Shown: positions 1-5,030 of the stretch, one piece after another
Layout: each line of letters opens with the position of its first letter
Position numbering within the stretch: position 1 is the first letter of the stretch
Translations under genes and position numbers: made by a program
The notes under the pieces: model-generated
Database searches by the model: none
The model's input: the letters and a program-made list of their open reading frames with translations, nothing else
What the model was told of the DNA's origin: nothing
Source: Desulfobacterales bacterium
GTDB lineage: Bacteria > Desulfobacterota > Desulfobacteria > Desulfobacterales > Desulfosalsimonadaceae
Reading direction: 5' to 3'
DNA: 5,030 nucleotides
Assembly (NCBI GenBank): GCA_007135795.1
Contig: SLIE01000056.1
Coordinates: forward strand, 1-5,030

Positions 1-101
1 CGGCTCAAATTTTAATCCTCAAAATACGTCCAGTATTCCTGCGGTTAAAATTTTCGCCGTCCTTGACCTTGACGAAAAATCCTGGTTTTCGTTCGGGCAC
101 T
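1..101. repeat. Hairpin-forming intergenic palindromic repeat, cut by the window edge
   Basis: Positions 1-59 fold into a long imperfect hairpin. CGGC (1-4) pairs with GCCG (56-59), AAATTTTAA (7-15) pairs exactly with TTAAAATTT (45-53), and AATAC (23-27) pairs with GTATT (33-37) around a 5-nt loop. To its right are a tandem hexamer CCTTGA CCTTGA (61-72) and a second small hairpin, ACGAAAA (72-78) with TTTTCGT (86-92). No reading frame of note lies here. I see the structure directly. That it is a dispersed element, and that its left half lies outside the window, is inference from the central hairpin having such a structured flank on only one visible side. It follows the FeoA gene, so it could also act as a transcript 3' end, but there is no T-tract typical of an intrinsic terminator. 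Confidence 0.5.
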
Positions 102-116
102 ATTTAGCAGGGTGTT

Positions 117-512
117 TCAAACGGCTTCCTGAACCTCTATCAATTCGGCCTCGCGTTTACGCAAGGCGACATAATAATTTCCCAGTCGCATCTCCAACGG
201 GTCTCCCAGGGTGGCCGCACGCACAACCTCCACTTCCGCGTTGGGGACAAAACCCAGGTCGAGGAGACGCTGTCGAATAGCCCCGCAGGATTTGTGTCCT
301 CTGATTTTACAGCGGCACCCGATGGGCATCACCGCCAGTACCTGGCCTCTTTTATGACGGGTATCCGTTACAACTTCGGGGACATCTTCGGGTATAGTAC
401 CGGGTTGTGCTTCTGAGCAGCGGATGTTGCGCGTTATGGCATCGTCTCCGTGCGGGCAGACCGGAGACCCGGCCAATGGTTTATGCCTTTTCCATCGAAA
501 CCTCTGAAACAT
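117..512 (-). CDS. feoA: FeoA-family ferrous iron transport accessory protein with N-terminal extension
   Basis: 131 residues. Residues about 57-131 match the small SH3-like FeoA domain: an RLLDLGF segment (82-88), the GDPLEMRLGNYYVALR stretch (103-118) and a terminal AELIEV, all typical of the family. FeoA proteins act in the cytoplasm with the FeoB GTPase-linked Fe(II) permease; their exact role is unsettled. Most FeoA proteins are about 75-85 residues, so the first 55 or so are an extension, rich in charged residues and carrying C19 (in VCPHG) and C32. Three more cysteines (C66, C68, C76) sit at the start of the domain. The ATG at 512 is favoured over an internal Met62 because AAGGAG (519-524) lies 6 nt upstream. 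The gene follows the DtxR-type regulator on the same strand but has its own apparent promoter and candidate operators. No feoB is visible; it would have to lie to the left, beyond the repeat at 1-101. Confidence 0.85.
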   Translation of the reverse strand: MFQRFRWKRHKPLAGSPVCPHGDDAITRNIRCSEAQPGTIPEDVPEVVTDTRHKRGQVLAVMPIGCRCKIRGHKSCGAIRQRLLDLGFVPNAEVEVVRAATLGDPLEMRLGNYYVALRKREAELIEVQEAV

Positions 513-603
513 GCCATTCTCCTTTTTACGTTCTTATTGTATCGTCATTTGGCGCCCTGGCGGGTTGGCCGAAATGTTCGACAATTTAAACACCGTCAAC
601 TCG

Positions 604-638
604 TTAAGCTATATTGAATCGATTTAGGGATAGCTTAA
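604..638. promoter_or_regulatory. 9+9-bp inverted repeat, candidate metal-regulator operator upstream of feoA
   Basis: TTAAGCTAT (604-612) and ATAGCTTAA (630-638) are perfect reverse complements separated by 17 bp. The right arm is nested in a smaller imperfect palindrome, TTTAGGGATAGCTTAAA (623-639), whose TTTAGG/CTTAAA ends resemble the TTAGG/CCTAA half-sites known for DtxR/IdeR-family operators. The repeat lies just downstream of the predicted feoA transcription start, a position suited to repression. A third copy of the motif occurs at 778-793. An RNA hairpin in the leader is an alternative explanation. The repeat is seen directly; binding by the adjacent DtxR-like protein is inference. 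Confidence 0.5.
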
Positions 639-650
639 AATTTACAGAAG

Positions 651-678
651 AACATACCGGTAGAATATAAATTGTCAA
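651..678 (-). promoter_or_regulatory. Sigma70-type promoter for feoA
   Basis: On the minus strand, a consensus -35 TTGACA (673-678) and a -10 TATGTT (651-656, four of six consensus positions) are separated by 16 bp. This predicts a start near 644 and a leader of about 130 nt before the feoA ATG. An imperfect TTCAAC (684-689) / GTTGAA (707-712) inverted repeat sits immediately upstream. The -35 match is strong and the -10 modest. Confidence 0.5.
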
Positions 679-777
679 GCACTTTCAACATTTCATTCTA
701 TTTTTCGTTGAATAACCAAACTTGTTAAAAGAACTTTCAGCTTTCGCCTGAGAATATTTTTGATTTCGCGTATAAAA

Positions 778-793
778 CTAGCTATACCTAAAT
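778..793. promoter_or_regulatory. Third copy of the operator-like motif
   Basis: AGCTATACCTAAAT (780-793) matches the reverse complement of the right arm of the feoA inverted repeat (AGCTATCCCTAAAT, from 623-636) at 13 of 14 positions. Its core, TAGCTATACCTA (779-790), is itself palindromic at 10 of 12 positions. It lies between the end of the regulator gene and the feoA promoter, about 100 bp upstream of the -35. It could be an auxiliary operator for the same regulator or a decayed duplicate. No promoter directly adjacent to it is convincing. Confidence 0.4.
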
Positions 794-802
794 AATATCA
801 CC

Positions 803-840
803 AAAAAAAACGCCCTTTCATCCCTATTGGAATGATGACG
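803..840 (-). terminator. Probable intrinsic terminator of the DtxR-type gene
   Basis: Starting about 11 nt after the regulator's stop codon, the minus strand reads a 7-bp stem, TCATTCC (829-835) with GGGATGA (818-824, one G-T pair), closed by a 4-nt loop AATA. After 7 more nucleotides comes a run of eight T (803-810). The gap between the stem and the T-run is longer than ideal. A few outer pairs (ACG with CGT) could partly close it. Position and T-tract support a terminator separating the regulator from feoA. Confidence 0.5.
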
Positions 841-850
841 TATTACTGAA

Positions 851-1606
851 TCAACATAATTCGACTGTAATGCCGGCTGCTTCGTCCGGGAGCAGCGGCA
901 GCAGGTAGCCCTTGACTTTTATGTCGATAATGCCGCTTTCCACAGAAACCCGCTCAACTTCGATATGCTCACCGGCTTCGACGCCCATTTCAATGAGCCG
1001 CAAATTCATCCCGCTGCGTTTTTTTATGGCCACGACCTTGCACTGCTGCCCCGGGGGCGCTTCTTTAAGCGTTATGGAGCGCTTCTTCAAAGCGGATGCC
1101 GCGTCCTTGTTTTGAATCTGCGCCAGGATCGAAGACAAACAGGCATTGCAGTCCTCCACTGCCCCGTTATGATCGCAGTGATGCCGGAAACCGGATATAA
1201 GCGAATCACCGGCGCGGGGACAGACATCAAGAAACCGGGCAAACTCGACAAATCGATCCATAATAACCCCTGAAAGAGAATGCTCCATGCGGCAGGCCGC
1301 CTCGTCGGCCACATCAGGGGCAATGGCAAGCACGTTCACAAAAAAATCACGGAGCACCTGGTGACGGTGAATCACGTCCTTTGCCACCTCTTTGCCACGC
1401 GGTGTCAGGGTGATCACATCATAGGGCGCGTAATTGATGAGCCCCTTTTCGCCCAGATTCCGGAGCGCACCAGTAACGGATGCGTTACTAACCGAAAGCC
1501 GTTCGGCAATATCTTTGGGGCGAACGGCTTCCTGCTCGGCGATGATATTGAATATCGCCTCCAGGTAATCCTCCATGCTGGCGCTTAATGTTTCCCTTGT
1601 TTCCAT
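851..1606 (-). CDS. DtxR-family metal-dependent transcriptional repressor with C-terminal FeoA domain
   Basis: 251 residues from the ATG at 1606. Residues 7-70 form the winged helix-turn-helix (SMEDYLEAIF; recognition region SVSNASVTGALRNL). Residues 72-126 form the metal-binding and dimerisation domain. The motif DEAACRMEHSLS places C105, E108 and H109 where DtxR has C102, E105 and H106, and H80/H82 lie near the DtxR H79 site. The Cys favours Fe(II)-type over Mn(II)-type sensing. Residues about 177-251 are an SH3-like FeoA domain (LRLIEMGVEAGEHIEV). Between them is a segment with C129, HHC (142-144), H146, C153 and C156. Members repress iron or manganese uptake genes when metal-loaded; feoA next door is an obvious target. 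A GTG at 1621 would add five residues. I chose the ATG for its codon and the AGG just upstream, though neither start has a strong ribosome-binding site. Confidence 0.9.
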   Translation of the reverse strand: METRETLSASMEDYLEAIFNIIAEQEAVRPKDIAERLSVSNASVTGALRNLGEKGLINYAPYDVITLTPRGKEVAKDVIHRHQVLRDFFVNVLAIAPDVADEAACRMEHSLSGVIMDRFVEFARFLDVCPRAGDSLISGFRHHCDHNGAVEDCNACLSSILAQIQNKDAASALKKRSITLKEAPPGQQCKVVAIKKRSGMNLRLIEMGVEAGEHIEVERVSVESGIIDIKVKGYLLPLLPDEAAGITVELC

Positions 1607-1689
1607 TACCTGTGTTTCCACTATGATGACGACCCGATTCTCGACCCTGATTTTTTATGATAGGCCAATGTGGCATGCATGCAAAAACT

Positions 1690-1708
1690 TTAGCCCTGAC
1701 GAAACTAA
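1690..1708. promoter_or_regulatory. Weak 19-bp DtxR-box-like site over the regulator's -10
   Basis: TTAG (1690-1693) and CTAA (1705-1708) flank 11 bp, giving a 19-bp site with the outer half-site spacing of the classical DtxR box. The interior matches poorly, and it does not closely resemble the motif upstream of feoA. Its overlap with the predicted -10 would suit autoregulation. This is suggestive only. Confidence 0.22.
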
Positions 1709-1733
1709 TACAAGCATCAAAAACGCTTGTCAA
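1705..1733 (-). promoter_or_regulatory. Sigma70-type promoter for the DtxR-type regulator
   Basis: On the minus strand, a consensus -35 TTGACA (1728-1733) and a -10 TATTAG (1705-1710, four of six) are separated by the optimal 17 bp. The predicted start is near 1698, giving a leader of about 90 nt. Upstream of the -35 is a very AT-rich tract (1736-1779) that could act as an UP element. It contains an imperfect 12-bp tandem duplication at 1750-1773 (11 of 12 identical). CAAGC/GCTTG elements (1711-1715, 1725-1729, 1731-1735) surround the spacer and -35. Confidence 0.6.
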
Positions 1734-1813
1734 GCTTTTTGCCATTATTTTTATCATTTGATTTATCATTTCATAAAAAGTCGCTCGGATGCAATTCGTA
1801 AGAAGATCAGCAA

Positions 1814-3802
1814 TCATAAATTTCGCGAAACGTTTTTAAACTTATCGGCAATCGCCAAAAATCTTTTAAAGATTTGCGGATCGAAACTGCCGGCTGCGCA
1901 ATCGCGCATTACCTGTATGGCCTGCTCATGTGAAACAGGTTCTTTATATTCCCGTCTGCTGGTCAGGGCGTCATACATGTCCGCGATTGCCATAATGCGA
2001 CCCGTTAACGGGATTTGGTTCCCCTTCAATCCTTGCGGATAGCCGCTGCCGTCCCATTTTTCGTGATGTGTATATACTATCTCGTGAACGATCTTTATGA
2101 AGGGGTGAGCGCCAAGATTCTTTTGAATACCCTCGATGATCTCCTTGCCAATGGTCACATGTTTTTTAATAACCTCGAATTCTTCTTCTGATAAAGCCCC
2201 GGGCTTCAGCAATATTTTGTCCGATATCCCTACCTTGCCGATATCATGCAAAGGCGCTGATTTATACAGCAACCCGATTGTTTCATCTGTCAAAAACGGC
2301 GCGTAGGCAGAATCGTTACGAAGCGCCTCGGCAAGCAGGCGCACATACTCTTGCGTCCGTTTTATGTGACCACCCGTTTCCCGGTCGCGGGTTTCCGTCA
2401 AGGCGGCCATGCTTTCGATAATAGCTCCCTGGGTGAGCATCAGATCATGGGCATATTTTCTCGATCTTCGTTCTTCCCGCCAGAAACTAAGCAGGTTCAA
2501 AAACGCAAAATTGGCCGTCAGCACCATCAAAGGTAAAAACGGTGAAAGATAAATTCCTCTTGCATTGAAAAAATGGAAGGCAACCCATACCATACCGATC
2601 GCTGCGATGGCATATATCAGGAGATTCTTGAGCGCGCCGGTGCTTCTTGTGGTGAGCACATAAAGAATGCCGCATAGCAGCGATAACAGAAATTCGGTCC
2701 CCAAAGCGGAAGTCGGGCGTCTCAGAAAATCGGCACTGAGCAAATTATCGGCAATGGTGGCATGTATCTCGATCCCGGAAAATATGGGATCCGTGGGGGT
2801 TGATCGAAATTCTCTAAGACCGGCGGCGGTAGTACCCACAAAAACGATTTTATCCTTGATCCGGGAGGCGGGAACGCTTCCGGATAACAGATCTGCGGCT
2901 GAAACATACGGATAGGTGTGACCTTCGCCACGATATCGGATAAGCATCGCACCGCGAGAATCGAGTGGAACTTCTATTTGACCAATGACCAGAACATATT
3001 CATCAATTCGCCGGATTAATTCAGCCTGCCGGACCTTCAGGGTTTTCATTACGGAAGCAAGCGCCAGCGCCGGATATAACTGGTCATGGTATGCAATAAC
3101 CATCGGTGCCCTACGCAAAATACCATCCGCATCCGGCGCCACATTGAAAAACCCGGATGATGATGCTGTTTTGTCAAAAAGCGGCAGGTTGCAGATAACA
3201 TGGGTGGCGCGCCAGGGGAATGACCCCACCCCCCAAAGAACGCTTCGATCTGTTAAAAGGAGTGGGTGTAAACGGCAATCACCGCCGGCGGCAGTTGGAT
3301 CGAAGAGAAACTGGTAACCCAAAACAGCAGGGCTTTTTGAAATCGTTTCAGCCAGTAGATGATCGTTATCGGGAAAAACCATGCTGGACACAGACTCAAC
3401 TGCCGGACCACGATATTGCTTCAGATCATGAGGAATATCCGGCAAGGCGGTCCTGTCTTTTTCGGGGAATACCATATCAATCCCGATTGCCGCGGCCCCT
3501 GCTTGATTCAGCGCATCCACCATGGCGGCAATTTTGTAGCGAGGCCATGGCCATTGACCATGCACGCGCAAACTGTCGTCATCTATATCGACGATGACAA
3601 TGCGGTCTGAAATCTTGCCCTGATTCGCCCGTAATAAAAAAATATCATACAGCTTCCCGTTGAAATAATTCAGAAAGGTCGGCATCATTATTAAAAGAAG
3701 CGGCAGACCGATGGTAATCGCAAGCCCCAGGAGGATGATCGTTTTTTGACCAGACAACCCCGACCACATGTTTTGAACGGCACTTGCTATTTTTATAACC
3801 AT
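1814..3802 (-). CDS. CHASE2-domain membrane receptor with HD-GYP cyclic-di-GMP phosphodiesterase domain
   Basis: 662 residues. A membrane helix at about 21-40 is followed by a periplasmic CHASE2 sensor (about 50-360) with the family's IVIVDIDDDSL, WPWPR, AGAAAIGIDMVF, DADGILRRAP, KIVFVGTTAAGL and EIHATIADNLL blocks. Three helices follow (about 367-385, 393-411, 415-440), then a linker and HD-GYP domain (about 455-655). HDIGK (519-523) and HHEKWDGSGYP (579-589) are intact. E475, H479, H519, D520, H548, H579, H580 and D608 match the ligand set of trinuclear-iron HD-GYP enzymes, so activity hydrolysing cyclic di-GMP is expected, but the substrate is untested. I chose the ATG at 3802: it begins one nucleotide after the upstream stop (TGATATG), implying translational coupling. 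A TTG at 3829 would add nine residues and overlap that gene. There is no GGDEF or cyclase domain. The periplasmic ligand is unknown. Confidence 0.93.
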   Translation of the reverse strand: MVIKIASAVQNMWSGLSGQKTIILLGLAITIGLPLLLIMMPTFLNYFNGKLYDIFLLRANQGKISDRIVIVDIDDDSLRVHGQWPWPRYKIAAMVDALNQAGAAAIGIDMVFPEKDRTALPDIPHDLKQYRGPAVESVSSMVFPDNDHLLAETISKSPAVLGYQFLFDPTAAGGDCRLHPLLLTDRSVLWGVGSFPWRATHVICNLPLFDKTASSSGFFNVAPDADGILRRAPMVIAYHDQLYPALALASVMKTLKVRQAELIRRIDEYVLVIGQIEVPLDSRGAMLIRYRGEGHTYPYVSAADLLSGSVPASRIKDKIVFVGTTAAGLREFRSTPTDPIFSGIEIHATIADNLLSADFLRRPTSALGTEFLLSLLCGILYVLTTRSTGALKNLLIYAIAAIGMVWVAFHFFNARGIYLSPFLPLMVLTANFAFLNLLSFWREERRSRKYAHDLMLTQGAIIESMAALTETRDRETGGHIKRTQEYVRLLAEALRNDSAYAPFLTDETIGLLYKSAPLHDIGKVGISDKILLKPGALSEEEFEVIKKHVTIGKEIIEGIQKNLGAHPFIKIVHEIVYTHHEKWDGSGYPQGLKGNQIPLTGRIMAIADMYDALTSRREYKEPVSHEQAIQVMRDCAAGSFDPQIFKRFLAIADKFKNVSRNL

Positions 3803-3803
3803 A

Positions 3804-4427
3804 TCAGTTTTCTTTACTGTACTTCGCAATCAATTCGACCCTGCGGTTCCTCGGCTCGGAAACCTGATCCGACGTCATCACCAAGGGGGTACTCTCCCCC
3901 AAAAAAGAGACCGTGATCTTTTCAGGATCAATACCGTTTAAAATAAGATCCTGTTGAACGTCAATCGCTCTTTGACGGGAAAGCAATATATTGTACTTAT
4001 GTGGTCCAAGCCGGTCCGTATGACCGACCACGTAGATTTCAACGGGGGGATGAGTACGCAAATCCTGAATCATCTCGTCAAAACGCACTTTGGCCTCGGA
4101 AGTCAGTTCTGTGGAATCAATGCGACAATAAAGAATCCATTTTTTTAACCTGAAGCGCTGCAATGGTTCACTATCAATCGCATCTCGAAACCGGTCTTCT
4201 ATATCCATCGCCCCCATCAGGTAAGGCGTTTCCGGATCTTTGTTGCGAATGACCGATACCGCGCTGAACGCCTTGTCCAATGTAACCGCGCTCTTTCTAG
4301 TTTCTACATGGAGGGTGCCGACGTCTCCATCTGAATCCGGCAACAAAACGATCAGGGTACGACTGCCGGCACAACTCACCAAAAAAATCATTGCAAGCAG
4401 ACACGCAACCAATCTAATTCTTTTCAT
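3804..4427 (-). CDS. OmpA-family peptidoglycan-binding lipoprotein
   Basis: 207 residues. The N-terminus is a lipoprotein signal (positive KRIR, hydrophobic core, lipobox LVSC with acylated C19). The +2 residue is Ala, not Asp, which fits outer-membrane sorting. Residues 20-95 are a poorly conserved periplasmic part that I do not recognise. Residues about 98-203 are an OmpA C-terminal domain: VVGHTDRLG (133-141), LSRQRA (149-154), FLGEST (175-180) and NRRVEL (194-199). D138 and R153 occupy the positions of the diaminopimelate-contacting Asp and Arg, so binding to peptidoglycan is likely. Its ATG overlaps the stop of the FecR-domain gene (ATGA, 4424-4427), and a GAGG lies 10 nt upstream. The CHASE2/HD-GYP gene starts one nucleotide after its stop, so the three are almost certainly one operon. 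It may tether the sensory complex to the cell wall, which is inference. Confidence 0.9.
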   Translation of the reverse strand: MKRIRLVACLLAMIFLVSCAGSRTLIVLLPDSDGDVGTLHVETRKSAVTLDKAFSAVSVIRNKDPETPYLMGAMDIEDRFRDAIDSEPLQRFRLKKWILYCRIDSTELTSEAKVRFDEMIQDLRTHPPVEIYVVGHTDRLGPHKYNILLSRQRAIDVQQDLILNGIDPEKITVSFLGESTPLVMTSDQVSEPRNRRVELIAKYSKEN

Positions 4428-4897
4428 ACCGGGTCAACCTCGATCACAAACCGTGTACCCCGGATCCCGATCGATGCCGAGGGCGTGATGAACCGGGTTG
4501 ACTCAGGGGAAAGTTTCGCAATCAGTCCTGAAGCATAAGCGGCCGTTCCTCTTAAAAGCCGCATAACAAAGGAAAACTCGGAATTTGCCGGATCAAAAAT
4601 ATAATCCTGTATTGTCAATTCACTGTTGGGGCCCAGTGAAAGTGTCGTTTCATCATTAAACACCATTCCAACAGAACCATCCGCGCCCGTCTTTACTGTG
4701 TCTTGATTGTGAAGCCGGGCACCCGTTGCAATAGCTACGGTATCCGAACCTCTCGCAACAGTTACAGCCCCTTTAAATTCGGATACCCGGGCCACGTGTT
4801 GCTCACCTGCCCAGGCGAATTCCGGATTGATTGCCAGGCAGGCAAGAGCGACGACCACTGATAAAAAATATTTATGACAACCATTGGATAGTATCAT
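4424..4897 (-). CDS. Secreted FecR-domain protein
   Basis: 157 residues. A signal peptide covers about 1-30, with the hydrophobic core FLSVVVALACLAI and a likely cleavage after AWA (28-30). The mature part is a FecR domain (about 40-155): VKTGADGSVGMVFNDETTLS, LGPNSELTI, a MRLLRGTAAYASG segment and the terminal SASIGIRGTRFVIEV. Unlike classical FecR anti-sigma regulators it has no cytoplasmic N-terminal domain or membrane anchor beyond the signal peptide, and no sigma-factor gene is adjacent. It is therefore probably a free periplasmic or surface protein using this beta-rich domain for binding. The ATG at 4897 has a strong GGAGGA (4901-4906) ribosome-binding site just upstream. It is the first gene of the operon visible here, with the OmpA-type gene overlapping its stop by 4 nt. 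FecR-domain proteins are often encoded beside CHASE2 receptors, so it may present a signal to the CHASE2 domain; this is inference. Confidence 0.88.
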   Translation of the reverse strand: MILSNGCHKYFLSVVVALACLAINPEFAWAGEQHVARVSEFKGAVTVARGSDTVAIATGARLHNQDTVKTGADGSVGMVFNDETTLSLGPNSELTIQDYIFDPANSEFSFVMRLLRGTAAYASGLIAKLSPESTRFITPSASIGIRGTRFVIEVDPV

Positions 4898-4935
4898 GCA
4901 TCCTCCGTTTTTTTATCACTATTAGCATGCGATAC

Positions 4936-5011
4936 GAGAAGACTTCTCAGAAAACAATTGTTCCGGGACAACCATATTTCGAGATGGCTTGTAGTAAAAT
5001 TCTTTCTGAGA
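4936..5011. promoter_or_regulatory. Cluster of inverted repeats upstream of the FecR-domain operon
   Basis: Three symmetric elements lie in the 133 bp before the first operon gene: GAGAAG-A-CTTCTC (4936-4948, perfect 6+6), AACAATTGTT (4953-4962, perfect palindrome), and a 9+9-bp inverted repeat TCTCAGAAA (4945-4953) with TTTCTGAGA (5003-5011), 49 bp apart. They could be operator sites or leader-RNA stems. I find no convincing promoter: the best minus-strand candidate, TTGTGG-17-TTTACT, is weak. The true promoter may lie partly outside the window. Confidence 0.3.
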
Positions 5012-5030
5012 TACGCCACAAAAAATACTA

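Noticed and set aside
551..575. GC-rich patch with GGCGCC and CGCC/GGCG pairs in the feoA leader
   Set aside because: The pairings give very short stems or loops that are too small, and there is no link to a known riboswitch class.
1750..1775. Possible Fur box in the TGATAAA-rich tract upstream of the DtxR-type gene
   Set aside because: By eye only about 9 of 14 positions match the 7-1-7 Fur consensus, and the tract is simply AT-rich. It is kept only as a weak possibility within the promoter finding.
1740..1813. Terminator after the CHASE2/HD-GYP gene
   Set aside because: No stem followed by a T-run could be found on the minus strand, so transcription may read through into the regulator gene.
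1575..2042. 155-residue plus-strand open frame spanning the dtxR-type promoter and the end of the HD-GYP gene
   Set aside because: It overlaps two well-supported minus-strand genes and the promoter between them, has a low-complexity non-domain translation, and shows no clear ribosome-binding site.
3220..3597. 125-residue plus-strand open frame inside the CHASE2 gene
   Set aside because: It lies entirely antisense to conserved CHASE2 coding sequence and has no recognisable domain.
3803..3829. TTG start at 3829 for the CHASE2/HD-GYP gene
   Set aside because: TTG is a rare start and would overlap the OmpA gene by 26 nt. The ATG at 3802 follows the OmpA stop by one nucleotide, the usual coupled arrangement.
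4424..4897. Classical FecR anti-sigma regulator
   Set aside because: The protein has a signal peptide directly before the FecR domain, no cytoplasmic anti-sigma domain, and no sigma-factor or TonB receptor gene nearby.

Overview
The window looks like chromosomal DNA from an anaerobic Gram-negative bacterium, most plausibly a Desulfobacterota (deltaproteobacterial sulfate-reducer type) lineage. That is inference. It rests on three things: a DtxR-type regulator fused to a C-terminal FeoA domain, a stand-alone FeoA protein, and a CHASE2/HD-GYP receptor encoded with FecR-domain and OmpA-type lipoprotein genes. No taxonomic marker gene is present. All five genes I support lie on the minus strand, so they read right to left. 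The plus-strand reading frames look like shadows of these genes.

Right side (about 4897 down to 1814): a tightly packed three-gene unit. First is a secreted FecR-domain protein. Its stop overlaps the start of an OmpA-family, peptidoglycan-binding outer-membrane lipoprotein by 4 nt (ATGA). One nucleotide after that stop begins a 662-residue membrane receptor with a periplasmic CHASE2 domain, three C-terminal membrane helices and an HD-GYP cyclic-di-GMP phosphodiesterase domain whose metal ligands are all present. The arrangement suggests a cell-envelope sensing module that lowers cyclic di-GMP.

Middle (1813 to 851): an intergenic region with a good sigma70-type promoter, followed by a DtxR-family metal-dependent repressor with a FeoA/SH3-like C-terminal domain and an unusual Cys/His cluster. 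An apparent intrinsic terminator follows it.

Left side (850 to 1): a 338-bp AT-rich intergenic region holds a second sigma70-like promoter, a 9+9-bp inverted repeat just downstream of it, and another copy of the same motif about 140 bp upstream of that repeat. These are good candidates for operators of the neighbouring metal regulator. They precede a FeoA-family gene with a strong ribosome-binding site and a Cys-containing N-terminal extension. The window opens inside a hairpin-forming intergenic repeat that appears to be cut by the window edge.

Reading it together, one half is a ferrous-iron uptake/regulation locus and the other an envelope-to-cyclic-di-GMP signalling operon. The HD-GYP domain has the ligand set of iron-dependent members of its family, so a physiological link through iron is possible but is only inference.
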